Positions 53,275 to 62,916 of a stretch of DNA of 64,000 bases are shown piece after piece (the stretch's first letter is position 1; each line of letters opens with the position of its first letter). The position numbers were made by a program, and so were the translations under genes. A model generated the notes under the pieces. The model worked only from the letters and a program-made list of their open reading frames with translations, made no database searches and was not told the origin of the DNA. The DNA comes from Chryseobacterium sp. MFBS3-17 (lineage in GTDB: Bacteria > Bacteroidota > Bacteroidia > Flavobacteriales > Weeksellaceae), in contig NZ_JAJEWK010000006.1 of NCBI RefSeq assembly GCF_020687745.1, forward strand, positions 171,488-235,487, written 5' to 3'.

Positions 53275-53841
53275 TTATTTGAGTTTTATTTTCCACATGC
53301 CGCGCAGATCCCCTTGCAGATATCCTATAGCTTTATCATGCGGATATTTTCCGGCAATGGCTTCCCGGGTCTCCGGGCTGATGTCTGTTTCCGTACCATG
53401 GCATTGTAAACATGCAGGCAATTGGGTGTGAATGGCTTTGTAATAGTACACTTCTCCTTGATGGTTCTGATTGATAAAGTCCTCTTCGCCCGATTGAATT
53501 CTTTGCCAGGCATCCCGGTCGTCTTCGGACCGTATGGCATTGTCAGGGTTGCGGTTTTTATCGCTCAACCGATGTATTTGGGTGTGTCTTATTGCAGAAA
53601 TACTGTCTGTGAGAGGTGTTGCGGCAATGTTGCAAAACTCCACGGCGTGTGCTGGTCCGCCTTCTTTTATGGCTTGTGCCACGCTCAGAAGCAGGATGTT
53701 TTGTGTTTCCGCAGAAATACTGCTGCCTGTTTCCATCATCGCTTTGTTTTCTTCCGCAGAAATTGGTTTCATATTTTCGTGGCAGCTCAGCAGAACTACA
53801 GCCAGCGGTAGCATGCTCAAAATTTTAATCAGTTTCCTCAT
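53275..53841 (-). CDS. DUF3365 haem-binding-type lipoprotein
   Basis: 188 residues with a lipobox (VVLLSC, Cys20). The DUF3365 (Tll0287-like) domain fills the rest: AVEFCNIAA, HRLSDKNRNPDNA and, near residue 150, CLQCHG, a CxxCH c-type haem site. Such proteins are sensor or electron-transfer haem proteins of the cell envelope. It lies just after a DUF2892-like membrane protein gene (2 nt gap), so they are co-transcribed. Confidence 0.82.
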   Translation of the reverse strand: MRKLIKILSMLPLAVVLLSCHENMKPISAEENKAMMETGSSISAETQNILLLSVAQAIKEGGPAHAVEFCNIAATPLTDSISAIRHTQIHRLSDKNRNPDNAIRSEDDRDAWQRIQSGEEDFINQNHQGEVYYYKAIHTQLPACLQCHGTETDISPETREAIAGKYPHDKAIGYLQGDLRGMWKIKLK

Positions 53842-53843
53842 CT

Positions 53844-54077
53844 TTATTTTATTTCGTTATAGGTGATGGATTCATTTGCAGTATCTGTTTTTCCTGCGGT
53901 GGTGTCGCAGGCTCCGGTGTCGCAACAGTTTCTGTTGAGCAGAGGCAAGAGTGTAAGTGCGGCTCCTGTAAAGATAAATAGCCATTCCCGGTCTGCTATG
54001 CCAGCAATTAAAATGAAAAGTCCGGCACAGAGTCTCACTACCCGCAGAATCTTCCATTGTTTCAGATATTCTTTCAT
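53844..54077 (-). CDS. DUF2892-like small membrane protein
   Basis: 77 residues. Two hydrophobic segments (about 14-30 and 33-48) include RLCAGLFILIAG and FIFTGAALTLLPLL; a cysteine cluster follows (NRNCCDTGACD), typical of the YgaP-like DUF2892 family. The cysteines could bind metal or thiols. It precedes the DUF3365 lipoprotein gene, hinting at an envelope redox pair. Confidence 0.72.
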   Translation of the reverse strand: MKEYLKQWKILRVVRLCAGLFILIAGIADREWLFIFTGAALTLLPLLNRNCCDTGACDTTAGKTDTANESITYNEIK

Positions 54078-54245
54078 CAGTTCTGATTTATTTTCAGGTT
54101 CATAAATAGTTCATGAGTCGCAGAGACACTCTGATAAAGCAAAAGCCAAATATCCTGAATTATCCATAGGTTATAGATTAATGCTGCAAAGTTGCGGGAA
54201 TATTTATAAAGATACCGCTACTTTTGTTACAGAACAAAAAGAAAT

Positions 54246-54270
54246 CTCCTTTTCTGTTGCGGAAAAGGAG
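54246..54270 (-). terminator. Terminator of the 129-residue gene
   Basis: CTCCTTTTC (54246-54254) pairs with GAAAAGGAG (54262-54270). Read on the minus strand it is followed by a T-rich run. Its left arm plus loop repeats the 14-mer found in the terminator at 53140-53153. Confidence 0.6.
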
Positions 54271-54313
54271 GCAGCATTATGAATGGGATTTATCAATTTA
54301 CTTTGCTGACGGG

Positions 54314-54703
54314 CTATGAAGATTGTAGTATATCTTCGTCACAGATTAATGTGTCAAATTGCAATTGCAACTGTGTGCTGAGGCCGTCAAAATTTATCCA
54401 TTTATAATTGGTGAGGATAAAGGCATTTCCATTATCAAGCTGAACCCATTCATCTATTCCCTTTGCGGCGTTTTTCACGTCACGTTTAGCTGTCAATCCG
54501 ATTGGTGCAGCATAATTTCGATCTTTTATAATCAAACGGCATTTATCAAGCTGATATAAATACTCTGCCTGACTTTTATTTAAAATTGAAGAAGTAGTCA
54601 TGGTGTTCAATAGTCTACTGACTTTAGCAGGCGACATGGAACTTTGTGAAAAAAGTATTGAACATGGAAATAAAACAGAAAAAATAATCAAGAAAAATTT
54701 CAT
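54314..54703 (-). CDS. Secreted protein, unknown
   Basis: 129 residues with a signal peptide (1-19, ending LFSQ). The mature part is helical at first (SPAKVSRLLNTMTTSSILNK) and strand-rich later. No lipobox and no recognised motif. It is a single gene, read toward the 54246 terminator. Confidence 0.6.
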   Translation of the reverse strand: MKFFLIIFSVLFPCSILFSQSSMSPAKVSRLLNTMTTSSILNKSQAEYLYQLDKCRLIIKDRNYAAPIGLTAKRDVKNAAKGIDEWVQLDNGNAFILTNYKWINFDGLSTQLQLQFDTLICDEDILQSS

Positions 54704-54744
54704 AAGTTATCATCAATTGTTACAAATTTAAGAAATTAGAAGTG

Positions 54745-55728
54745 TTACTCCACATCTTTCCCGTTGAAAATCCGGGTATGTGGCATTTTCTTTTTCAGTT
54801 CAGACAGTTGCTCATCCGTCAGTTTGGTGCCGCTTACCAAAAGGGTTTCCAGATTCTTCAGGCGGATGATGTTTTCGGGAAGTTTGGCAATAGAGGTGTA
54901 ACTGAGGTTCAATAGTTTCAGGCTTTCAAGGTTTCCGATGCTTGCCGGAAGCGCAGTGAGCGGATTATTACTTAGTTCCAGTGCTTCCAGCTTACTGAGT
55001 TTGCCGATTTCGGGAGGTAAGGTCTTTAGTTTATTGTCCGAAAGGGAAAGCATCGTAAGTTCCGCAAGATTTCCGGTTTCCTTGGGGATATTTTCCAGTC
55101 CGTTATGGTCCAGGATCAGATTTTTCAGTCCCGATAACTGTCCAATGGATTTCGGCAGGGTTTTTATTCCCGTAAATTCATTGGCAGGACTGCCGGGTTT
55201 TACGCTCCGGTAACTGTTTGAAATCTCCAGACGGGTCAGTTGGTGCAACTGGCCTATTTCTGCCGGAACTTCCTGTATGGGAAGGTATTGTAAGTTCAAA
55301 CCTTCCAGTTTTTGCAGCTTTTTGATTTGAGCAGGAATGGTGGCCACCGGATTTTTCCGGAGTACGAAATATTTGAGTTCAGCAAGCTGAAAGACAGAAG
55401 CCGGTATTTCTGTAATTCCGGTTTCGGAGATCTGCAGGGTATGTAATTGTTGAAAATCTTCCGAAAGCTGAAGGCTGGTCAGTTTGGGCGATTGCGATAT
55501 GTTGATGACCGTCAGCATTTTGTTTTCCGCAGCGATTTTTTCCGTGGGAAATTCGCTGATATTCTGTAATCTGAGCCGTCCCTGTTTAATCATCCGGTTC
55601 AGGTCCGCTTCTGTGGTGGGCCGGGGCATCTGGTGCGGATCGGCATCACGGCCGGGCATTTGTGCGGGCAAGGGTATGGCGGTGCTCAGAAAAATTGCTG
55701 ACAGCATCGCGAGGCGTAATTTTTTCAT
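54745..55728 (-). CDS. Exported leucine-rich-repeat protein
   Basis: 327 residues from ATG 55728; the frame is open to 55986, but those residues lie over the esterase gene. A signal peptide (about 1-24, ending PLPAQ) is followed by about nine LRRs of the plant-like/bacterial type (consensus seen in LKNLILDHNGLENIPKETGN and LTMLSLSDNKLKTLPPEIGK). Such exported LRR proteins usually bind proteins or glycans outside the cell. It is coupled to the esterase gene by a 4-nt overlap (ATGA). Confidence 0.85.
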   Translation of the reverse strand: MKKLRLAMLSAIFLSTAIPLPAQMPGRDADPHQMPRPTTEADLNRMIKQGRLRLQNISEFPTEKIAAENKMLTVINISQSPKLTSLQLSEDFQQLHTLQISETGITEIPASVFQLAELKYFVLRKNPVATIPAQIKKLQKLEGLNLQYLPIQEVPAEIGQLHQLTRLEISNSYRSVKPGSPANEFTGIKTLPKSIGQLSGLKNLILDHNGLENIPKETGNLAELTMLSLSDNKLKTLPPEIGKLSKLEALELSNNPLTALPASIGNLESLKLLNLSYTSIAKLPENIIRLKNLETLLVSGTKLTDEQLSELKKKMPHTRIFNGKDVE

Positions 55729-56540
55729 TTTTGAGGGTTTAGAGTCCAGATCAGTGCTTTTTCTTTGGTGGCACGGAAAATCGTATGATGTTGCTCCCGG
55801 GGTTCCGGCGAGTAGTGCCATTGCAGATTGGCTGGAGCTGATTGTTGTAATTTTTCGCTTAAAACTTTGGTTACTTTTGCAATGTCGCGTGCCTTTGAGC
55901 CGGCAAACCAGAATTTCTTCCTGCTGTCCCGGGGCATATTCTTCAGATGTTCCGGTGCTGATTTCACCAGTTCCTGATTGTTCCACCAGAGAGAAGGGTC
56001 AAATGCAATATAAAAATCAAAAAGATCCGGAGAAGTCATCAGGGTTTCCACCACAAATAATCCGGCCAGCGACTCACCGATAATGCCACGTTCGGCAGTG
56101 GTGGTGTATCTCTTGTCAATTTCCGGAATCAGTTCTTCACGAATGAAATCGCGGAATTGATCTGAGCCGCCCACCACGGGTGCAATTTCCCGGTCTTTGG
56201 CTACCGCTGTGAAGCCAGTAAGATCACGGCGCCGCTCCGTATTTTCGATGCCCACCAGCATCACCGGCTTTATTTTCTTGTCGTTCACCAGTTGGGCCAG
56301 CGTATTGGCAATATGCGGAAAATCCTCTTTTATGCCGCCATCCGGCATATACAAAACCGGCAGTGCTTCCTTTTTAGAGCCTTCCGGAATCCAGATATTG
56401 AGGGTGCGCATTTCCTTCAGCTGTACAGAATTCAGTTGAAATGTATCGTGTGCGGGAATGGGGTCTGCCGGCGTCTGAGCCTGCGAGCAGCTGCAGATGC
56501 TGAGCAGCAAGCTGAAGAAGATGAGGTGGAGGTTTTTCAT
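55725..56540 (-). CDS. Alpha/beta-hydrolase lipoprotein esterase (Fes/IroE-like)
   Basis: 271 residues from ATG 56540, which begins the signal peptide; the Cys of LSICSCSQ is a probable lipid site. The alpha/beta-hydrolase fold shows the oxyanion/strand region LPVLYMPDGG, the nucleophile elbow GESLAG and the late EPREQHHTIF with a candidate His. It resembles the Fes/IroE esterase group (siderophore or general esters). It is read with the exported LRR gene, so the pair may work at the cell surface. Confidence 0.8.
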   Translation of the reverse strand: MKNLHLIFFSLLLSICSCSQAQTPADPIPAHDTFQLNSVQLKEMRTLNIWIPEGSKKEALPVLYMPDGGIKEDFPHIANTLAQLVNDKKIKPVMLVGIENTERRRDLTGFTAVAKDREIAPVVGGSDQFRDFIREELIPEIDKRYTTTAERGIIGESLAGLFVVETLMTSPDLFDFYIAFDPSLWWNNQELVKSAPEHLKNMPRDSRKKFWFAGSKARDIAKVTKVLSEKLQQSAPANLQWHYSPEPREQHHTIFRATKEKALIWTLNPQK

Positions 56541-56928
56541 ATTTTGTTTGGAATTATATGTTTTAAGCATATTGTTTATTTTCTGATATCAGAAATTAAC
56601 TGATCAATCCGGAATCAGGTATTTAATTCGGACGTTTCTCCGGATCAGCATTCGTCACCATTTTTTTATATAAAGTCAAACAGTTAAATATTTTATTCAT
56701 ACAATCAAATAAAAATGGTTTTTTCTTCAATCAAATATACTTAAATTCAAATAAGAATGGAATTTTTCTGGCAGAACCACTTGCTTAAATAAAAGTAATT
56801 GTGAGTCATCCGGTTAAGTCCATTAAAAATGCAGGAATCCCCAACTATTTTTCCACAAAACTTTCATTAAATTTTGCAAAACGTTATATTTGTAGGTTAT
56901 TGATTTTATAAGAGATGAAAAGCAATTT
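56541..56928. promoter_or_regulatory. Divergent promoter region between the esterase and parE genes
   Basis: 388 nt, AT-rich, no gene seen. TATATTTG (56885-56892) is a good -7 box for parE, with the start about 31 nt before the ATG. On the minus strand TATATTTG (56732-56739) is a candidate for the esterase gene. Two near-copies of TCAAATAARAATGG (about 56705-56718 and 56747-56760) flank the latter; meaning unknown. Confidence 0.4.
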
Positions 56929-58827
56929 ATGAGCGAAAACAATACTGTACAATATACCGAAGACAATATAAAAACGCTGGAACCACGCGAGCACGTGAGG
57001 CTGCGTCCCGGGATGTATATCGGGAAACTGGGCGATGGTTCCTCTGTAGATGACGGTATCTATATCCTGCTGAAGGAAGTCATAGATAACTCTATAGACG
57101 AATTCCGGATGAAGCACGGAAAAAAAATTGAAGTTAAAATTAAAGACGGCAAAGTGACCATCCGCGATTATGGAAGGGGGATTCCGCTGGGCAAAATTGT
57201 AGAGGTAGTGTCCATTATGAATACCGGCGGGAAGTATGATGACGGTGCCTTTAAAAAATCTATCGGTCTGAACGGGGTGGGAACCAAGGCGGTAAATTTC
57301 CTCTCTGAATATTTCCAGGTAAAATCTGTGCGTGATGGTAAAATGCGCCGCGCAGAGTTCCGCGAAGGTAAACTTTCTGAAGTGCATGATGAGGTGGACA
57401 CCTCTGAACGAAACGGTACGGAAATTACCTTTATTCCGGATGATTCCATCTTTGTGAATTATAAATTCCGGGCAGAATATGTGGAACGCATGCTGCGGAA
57501 CTATACCTACCTGAACCTGGGACTGAAAGTGTACTTCAACGGGGAAGTCTTTGAGTCGCAGAATGGTCTGAAGGATCTGCTGGAAGAGGAAATAGACGGA
57601 GATATTGTGTATCCCATTATCCACATTAAAGACGAGGATATGGAAGTGGCGCTTACGCACTCTGACCGGTCACAGTCTGAAACCTATTTTTCCTTCGTAA
57701 ACGGACAATATACCTCGCAGGGAGGGACGCACCTGAATGCCTTCAAGGAGGCTTATGTGAAAACCATTCGTGAGTTTTACGGCAAAACCTTTGAAGCGGC
57801 AGACATCCGCAAAGCCATTATTGGTGCGGTGTACATCAACGTGGGCAATCCGGTTTTTGAGTCGCAGACCAAAACCAAACTGGGATCTACCACCATGGGC
57901 CAGGACAAAAATGGCAATGAGCTGGAGACCATCAAGACTTTCATGATCAATTACATGAAAAGCAAACTGGACAATTACCTGCACCAGCATCCGGAGGTAG
58001 CCGAGGCCTTGCAAAAGAAAATCCTGATTTCTGAGCGGGAACGCAAGGAACTTTCGGGCATTCAGAAGCTGGCACGGGAACGTGCGAAAAAAGTGTCACT
58101 GCACAATAAAAAACTGCGGGACTGCCGGCAACATTATAATGACCAAAAAGCAGAGCGCAAAGCCGAGTCTCAGATTTTCATTACCGAGGGAGATTCTGCT
58201 TCGGGATCCATTACCAAATCCAGAGATGTGGAAACCCAGGCGGTGTTTTCCCTGCGCGGGAAGCCGCTGAACTCCTACGGTTTAACCAAACGGGTGGTGT
58301 ATGAGAATGAGGAATTTAACCTGCTGCAGGCCGCTTTGAATATTGAGGATTCACTGGAGGATCTAAGGTACAACCAGGTGATTATTGCTACGGATGCCGA
58401 TGTGGATGGAATGCACATTCGCCTGCTGATGATTACGTTTTTCCTGCAATTTTTCCCGGATCTCATTAAAAATGGTCACCTCTACATTCTGCAGACGCCA
58501 CTGTTCCGGGTGCGCAATAAAAAAGAAACCCGCTATTGCTACAGTGATGCCGAGCGTATAAAAGCCCTGAACGAATTGGGCAAAAACCCCGAAATCACCC
58601 GTTTTAAAGGTTTGGGAGAGATTTCTCCGGATGAGTTCAAGCATTTCATTGGCAAAGACATCCGTCTGGAACCGGTAGTGCTGGGCAAGGACCAGACCAT
58701 TGATCAGTTGCTGGAATTCTATATGGGAAAAAATACGCCGGACCGTCAGAGTTTCATCCTCTCCAATCTGGTGGTAGAAGATCCGGATATCAACAAAAAA
58801 GAGGCGCTGGAGGACGTCGAAGTTTAA
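56929..58827 (+). CDS. parE: DNA topoisomerase IV subunit B
   Basis: 632 residues of the type IIA topoisomerase ATPase subunit. N-terminal ATP-binding region: [10 protein letters not shown] and [12 protein letters not shown] (about 45-85), then [12 protein letters not shown]. The TOPRIM part contains EGDSASG (about 420) and DADVDGMH (about 490). Length and the [13 protein letters not shown] end match ParE-like subunits rather than full GyrB. It forms a heterotetramer with ParC to separate linked daughter chromosomes. parC follows after 34 nt as an operon. Confidence 0.93.
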   Translation: MSENNTVQYTEDNIKTLEPREHVRLRPGMYIGKLGDGSSVDDGIYILLKEVIDNSIDEFRMKHGKKIEVKIKDGKVTIRDYGRGIPLGKIVEVVSIMNTGGKYDDGAFKKSIGLNGVGTKAVNFLSEYFQVKSVRDGKMRRAEFREGKLSEVHDEVDTSERNGTEITFIPDDSIFVNYKFRAEYVERMLRNYTYLNLGLKVYFNGEVFESQNGLKDLLEEEIDGDIVYPIIHIKDEDMEVALTHSDRSQSETYFSFVNGQYTSQGGTHLNAFKEAYVKTIREFYGKTFEAADIRKAIIGAVYINVGNPVFESQTKTKLGSTTMGQDKNGNELETIKTFMINYMKSKLDNYLHQHPEVAEALQKKILISERERKELSGIQKLARERAKKVSLHNKKLRDCRQHYNDQKAERKAESQIFITEGDSASGSITKSRDVETQAVFSLRGKPLNSYGLTKRVVYENEEFNLLQAALNIEDSLEDLRYNQVIIATDADVDGMHIRLLMITFFLQFFPDLIKNGHLYILQTPLFRVRNKKETRYCYSDAERIKALNELGKNPEITRFKGLGEISPDEFKHFIGKDIRLEPVVLGKDQTIDQLLEFYMGKNTPDRQSFILSNLVVEDPDINKKEALEDVEV

Positions 58828-58861
58828 AAGAAAAATTAAAGTCAATCTGACACCGAAATAA

Positions 58862-61441
58862 ATGACAGAAGATCAACAACACGAAGAAGGAAGTTTGAAA
58901 AAAGTTTCCGGTCTGTACAAGGACTGGTTTCTGGATTATGCATCGTATGTAATTCTGGACCGCGCCATCCCGTCTGTGTTTGACGGTTTCAAACCTGTAC
59001 AGCGCCGCATCATGCATTCCATGCGCGAGCTGGAAGACGGCCGCTACAATAAAGTGGCGAATATTGTGGGAAATACCATGAAGTATCACCCGCATGGAGA
59101 TGCCTCCATTACCGATGCCATGGTGCAGATCGGCCAGAAGGAACTGCTGATAGACACCCAGGGAAACTGGGGGAATATTTTCACCGGAGATTCCGCCGCC
59201 GCCGCCCGTTATATCGAGGCGCGTCTTACTCCGTTTGCGCTGGAAGTAGTCTTTAACCCCAAAACCACAGACTGGGCAAAATCCTATGACGGCCGGAATA
59301 ATGAACCCATTGATTTGCCGGTAAAGTTTCCGCTGCTGCTGGCACAGGGAGTGGAAGGAATCGGGGTGGGGCTTTCTACCAAAATTCTTCCGCATAATTT
59401 CAATGAGCTCATCCAGGCATCCATAGCTTACCTCAAAGGAAAGAAATTTCAGATATTTCCCGATTTTATAACCGGCGGAATGCTGGATGTTTCGGAATAT
59501 AACGATGGCGAGCGCGGGGGCAGGGTGCGGGCACGTGCCAGAATTGCGCAGCGCGACAAAAACATGCTGGTCATTACCGAACTGCCGTTTTCCAAAACCA
59601 CGGGAGACCTCATAGACAGCATTGTAAAAGCTACCGAACGGGGAAAAATCAAGATTAAAAAGATAGAAGACAACACCTCAGACAAGGTGGAAATTCTGAT
59701 TCACCTGACCAATGATGTGTCGCCGGATAAAACCATAGACGCCCTGTATGCCTTTACCGATTGTCAGGTGTCCATTTCGCCGAATGCCTGTGTGATTGTG
59801 GGCGATAAACCGATGTTCCTGAATGTTTCGGAGATTCTGCGGATGAATACCGATCATACCGTTTCGCTGCTGAAAAAAGAACTGGAGATAGAACTGCACG
59901 AGCTGCAGGAAAGTTGGCATTTTGCTTCACTGGAAAGAATTTTCATAGAAAACCGGATTTATCATGACATAGAAGAGGTGAAAAGCTGGGAAGAAGTGCT
60001 GACCACCATAGATGAAGGACTGAAGCCGCATACTGCACATTTGCTGCGGGCGGTGACCGAAGAAGATATTCTGAAGCTTACCGAAATCCGGATTAAAAGA
60101 ATTTCACGCTTTGACCTGGATAAATTCAAGGAAACCATAGCGGCGCTGGAGGGCAAGATAGAACAGTGCAAATACAACCTGGAAAATCTGATTCCGTACG
60201 CCATTGAATACTTTCAGAATATTCAGAAAAAATACGGCAAAGACAAGGAACGCAGAACAGAAATCCGGGTGTTTGATAATATAGATGCTACCAAAGTGGC
60301 CGTGGCCAATGAAAAATTCTACGCCAATTTTGAGGAAGGTTTCATCGGGACTTCACTGAGAAAAGATCAGTACCTGTTTGACTGTTCGGATATAGATGAC
60401 ATCATCACCTTCCGGAAAGACGGAACCATGAAAGTGGTAAAGGTGGAGCCCAAAACATTCATTGGGAAAGATATTTTGCATGTCGCCATCTGGAAAAAAG
60501 GCGATACCCGCACCGTTTATAATATGATTTACCGGGAGGGCCGGGAAGGGCCGTATTATATGAAGCGCTTCTCGGTGACCAGCATTACCCGGAATACCGA
60601 TTACCCGCTGGCATCTGATGCAAAAGGTTCTCAGGTTTTGTATTTCTCGGCCAATCCCAACGGGGAAGCCGAGTTGGTTTCTGTACTTCTGAAGCCTAAT
60701 GCCAGAGTGCGGAAAAATAAAATAGACATTGATTTCTCTGATCTCGCCATCAAGGGAAGAAATTCCCGCGGGAATCTGGTGACCAAATATGCCGTGAAAA
60801 AAGTGGATCTGAAAGAAGAAGGCCACTCTACACTGGCACCACGGAAAATCTGGTTTGATGAAACTGTGCGTCGCCTGAATGTGGATGGGCGCGGAACCCT
60901 GCTGGGCAGCTTCCGGGGAGATGACCGGATTCTGACCATTAATAATAACGGTGAAGCCAAACTTGTTTCATTTGATCTGATGAACCGTTTTGATGATGAA
61001 TATCTGGTGCTGGAGAAATGGGTGGCAGACCAGCCGCTGACCTGTATTTACTTTGATGGCGAAAAGGAAATTTACTTCATCAAGCGTTTTCTGCTGGAAC
61101 CTACGGCCAATGTGCAGTATTTCGTGCCGTCTGAACATCCCAAAACTTTCATTGAGCAGATCATTACGGCGCCCAATGCTTCGGCGGAGATTATTTTTGC
61201 CAAAGAAAAAGACAAACAGCGCGATCCTGAACAGGTGAACATAGACGAGTTTATTTCGGTGAAAGGCATCAAGGCCATTGGCAACCAGCTTACGAAGCAC
61301 AAAGTAAAAACCATTAACATCACCGTTCCCGAGCCGGAAGAAGAGCCGGTGCCGGAAGAGGAACCGGAACATGAACACCCGGACCACGGTGCTCCGGAAG
61401 ACGATGGCGAAGGAACCATAGGCAGTCTGTTTGACGAATAA
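58862..61441 (+). CDS. parC: DNA topoisomerase IV subunit A
   Basis: 859 residues. The catalytic Tyr is Tyr117 (AAARYIEARLT). The quinolone-sensitive loop reads HPHGDASITDAM: it has Ala where E. coli ParC has Ser80 and Asp at the Glu84 position. This is expected to be the Bacteroidetes form rather than a new mutation. A beta-pinwheel C-terminal domain (about 500-800) and a Glu/Pro-rich acidic tail (PEPEEEPVPEEEPEHEHPDH) follow. It cuts and reseals DNA with ParE. Confidence 0.93.
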   Translation: MTEDQQHEEGSLKKVSGLYKDWFLDYASYVILDRAIPSVFDGFKPVQRRIMHSMRELEDGRYNKVANIVGNTMKYHPHGDASITDAMVQIGQKELLIDTQGNWGNIFTGDSAAAARYIEARLTPFALEVVFNPKTTDWAKSYDGRNNEPIDLPVKFPLLLAQGVEGIGVGLSTKILPHNFNELIQASIAYLKGKKFQIFPDFITGGMLDVSEYNDGERGGRVRARARIAQRDKNMLVITELPFSKTTGDLIDSIVKATERGKIKIKKIEDNTSDKVEILIHLTNDVSPDKTIDALYAFTDCQVSISPNACVIVGDKPMFLNVSEILRMNTDHTVSLLKKELEIELHELQESWHFASLERIFIENRIYHDIEEVKSWEEVLTTIDEGLKPHTAHLLRAVTEEDILKLTEIRIKRISRFDLDKFKETIAALEGKIEQCKYNLENLIPYAIEYFQNIQKKYGKDKERRTEIRVFDNIDATKVAVANEKFYANFEEGFIGTSLRKDQYLFDCSDIDDIITFRKDGTMKVVKVEPKTFIGKDILHVAIWKKGDTRTVYNMIYREGREGPYYMKRFSVTSITRNTDYPLASDAKGSQVLYFSANPNGEAELVSVLLKPNARVRKNKIDIDFSDLAIKGRNSRGNLVTKYAVKKVDLKEEGHSTLAPRKIWFDETVRRLNVDGRGTLLGSFRGDDRILTINNNGEAKLVSFDLMNRFDDEYLVLEKWVADQPLTCIYFDGEKEIYFIKRFLLEPTANVQYFVPSEHPKTFIEQIITAPNASAEIIFAKEKDKQRDPEQVNIDEFISVKGIKAIGNQLTKHKVKTINITVPEPEEEPVPEEEPEHEHPDHGAPEDDGEGTIGSLFDE

Positions 61442-61462
61442 TAAGAATCTGAAAAATAAAAA

Positions 61463-62119
61463 ATGAGTTATATTTTAATACTGGTAATTGCGGTGACGGC
61501 GGTCATTAGTTTTGTGGCGTTCAATAACCACACATTGTTTGAGAAGTATAAATTTAACGTAGGCGCCATCCGGCGGGACAAAGAGTACATCCGCCTCCTT
61601 TCTGCAGGTTTTCTCCATGCAGATCTGATGCATTTGCTGTTCAATATGATTACGCTCTATTTTTTCGGGCCCATTGTGCTGCAGGCGTTTGGCGTGGCCG
61701 GATTTCTGGCGGTGTACTTCGGGTCGGTCATTTTGGGAAATGTATTTTCGCTCTACCTGTATCAGAACCAGTCCTGGTATTCTGCCATAGGAGCCAGCGG
61801 TGGCGTTTCCGGGATTTTGTTTGCGGCCATTGCGGTGTATCCGCATCTGGAACTGTATCTGTTTTTCATCCCGATTCCCATTAAAGGATATATTTTCGGG
61901 GTGCTGTACTTCGGGTATTCCGTGTATATGATGCTGAATCCGCGGCAGGGCGACAATATTGGTCATGCTGCCCATCTGGGGGGAGCATTCTTCGGGTTGG
62001 TGTATGCAGTAGCCACCATGCCGGAGCTGGCCATGAGCAACAGCCTGTACCTGGGAGTGATGTCCCTTCCGTTATTGTATATGGCGTATATGGTTTTTGT
62101 GCGGAAGAAAATCGGGTAG
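61463..62119 (+). CDS. Rhomboid-family intramembrane serine protease
   Basis: 218 residues with six hydrophobic helices. The rhomboid signatures are present: HADLMHLLFNM (helix 2), GASGGVSG (catalytic Ser112) and GHAAHLGGAFFG (catalytic His171, last helix). It cleaves transmembrane substrates inside the lipid bilayer. It begins 21 nt after parC and may be carried on the same transcript. Confidence 0.9.
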   Translation: MSYILILVIAVTAVISFVAFNNHTLFEKYKFNVGAIRRDKEYIRLLSAGFLHADLMHLLFNMITLYFFGPIVLQAFGVAGFLAVYFGSVILGNVFSLYLYQNQSWYSAIGASGGVSGILFAAIAVYPHLELYLFFIPIPIKGYIFGVLYFGYSVYMMLNPRQGDNIGHAAHLGGAFFGLVYAVATMPELAMSNSLYLGVMSLPLLYMAYMVFVRKKIG

Positions 62120-62294
62120 GGTTGATAAAACAGAAAACAGATTCCGTACATCAGAATCCTGTAGAAGTCGGATTGGTTTTTAGGGCAGAAGATGAGCCAC
62201 ACGAAAGGATTCGTGCGGCAGCGCGGGAAAACTGTAAGTCCGAAATTACCGCAAACCGGTCAGATTAAATTACCCAAGTTAATTCCATTTTAAT

Positions 62295-62915
62295 ATGAAG
62301 TCTTCCCTATTTATAGTATTGTTGTTATGTTCACACATAGTTTTCGCCCAAGACCGTTTGGGTTTTGTAAGAGATGAAAAGGTGAAAAAAGAAATACAAA
62401 ATAGTATTGAGTTTTTCACTAAAACGAAGTTGATACCGATTGAAATAAAATATAAAACTGTATTTATATCCTTCTATTTTGAAGAATTATTAGAAGTTGA
62501 AAATTTAAGTGTTTCTTATTCAACCTACACCCCTACACAATTTGCTATATTAAGTAATAGAGGACAGTTTGAAACTTCTCCTGCCAATAAGATTCTTTAT
62601 TTTAACTACTCGCCTTCTATTGTTTTGGTATTTGAAAATGGATTTAAGAATTTAGATCAACAAAGAATGGCATTTCTATCGGAGCAATTTTGTATTAATG
62701 AAGAAAACGTTATGGATTTTGAATATTTTAAGTTTCAGAAAGGAAATGAAATTACTGCAGATATTGTCGAAAATTTCATCAGATTAGATAAGATAGATGG
62801 AGAATATGTACCTACTCGGCTCAGTACATTTGATTTAAAAACTTTCGTAGAGGTCTGGTACGGAATTGATGTAAGTGAAATTTCAGTAAAGCACAAGAAG
62901 AACAAAGGAGAATAA
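62295..62915 (+). CDS. Secreted protein next to the Rhs remnant, unknown
   Basis: 206 residues with a signal peptide (1-18, ending VFAQ). The mature protein has strand-rich stretches and an Asn/Phe-rich middle. Its codons are markedly AT-rich compared with parC and the rhomboid. The stop at 62915 lies directly before the first Rhs-like codons, so gene and Rhs fragment look like adjacent modules. An exported immunity-type role is possible but not shown by any motif. Confidence 0.6.
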   Translation: MKSSLFIVLLLCSHIVFAQDRLGFVRDEKVKKEIQNSIEFFTKTKLIPIEIKYKTVFISFYFEELLEVENLSVSYSTYTPTQFAILSNRGQFETSPANKILYFNYSPSIVLVFENGFKNLDQQRMAFLSEQFCINEENVMDFEYFKFQKGNEITADIVENFIRLDKIDGEYVPTRLSTFDLKTFVEVWYGIDVSEISVKHKKNKGE

Positions 62916-62916
62916 A

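Noticed and set aside
56884..57660. Minus-strand open frame of 258 residues over the start of parE
   Set aside because: Shadow of the parE ATPase domain; no own features.
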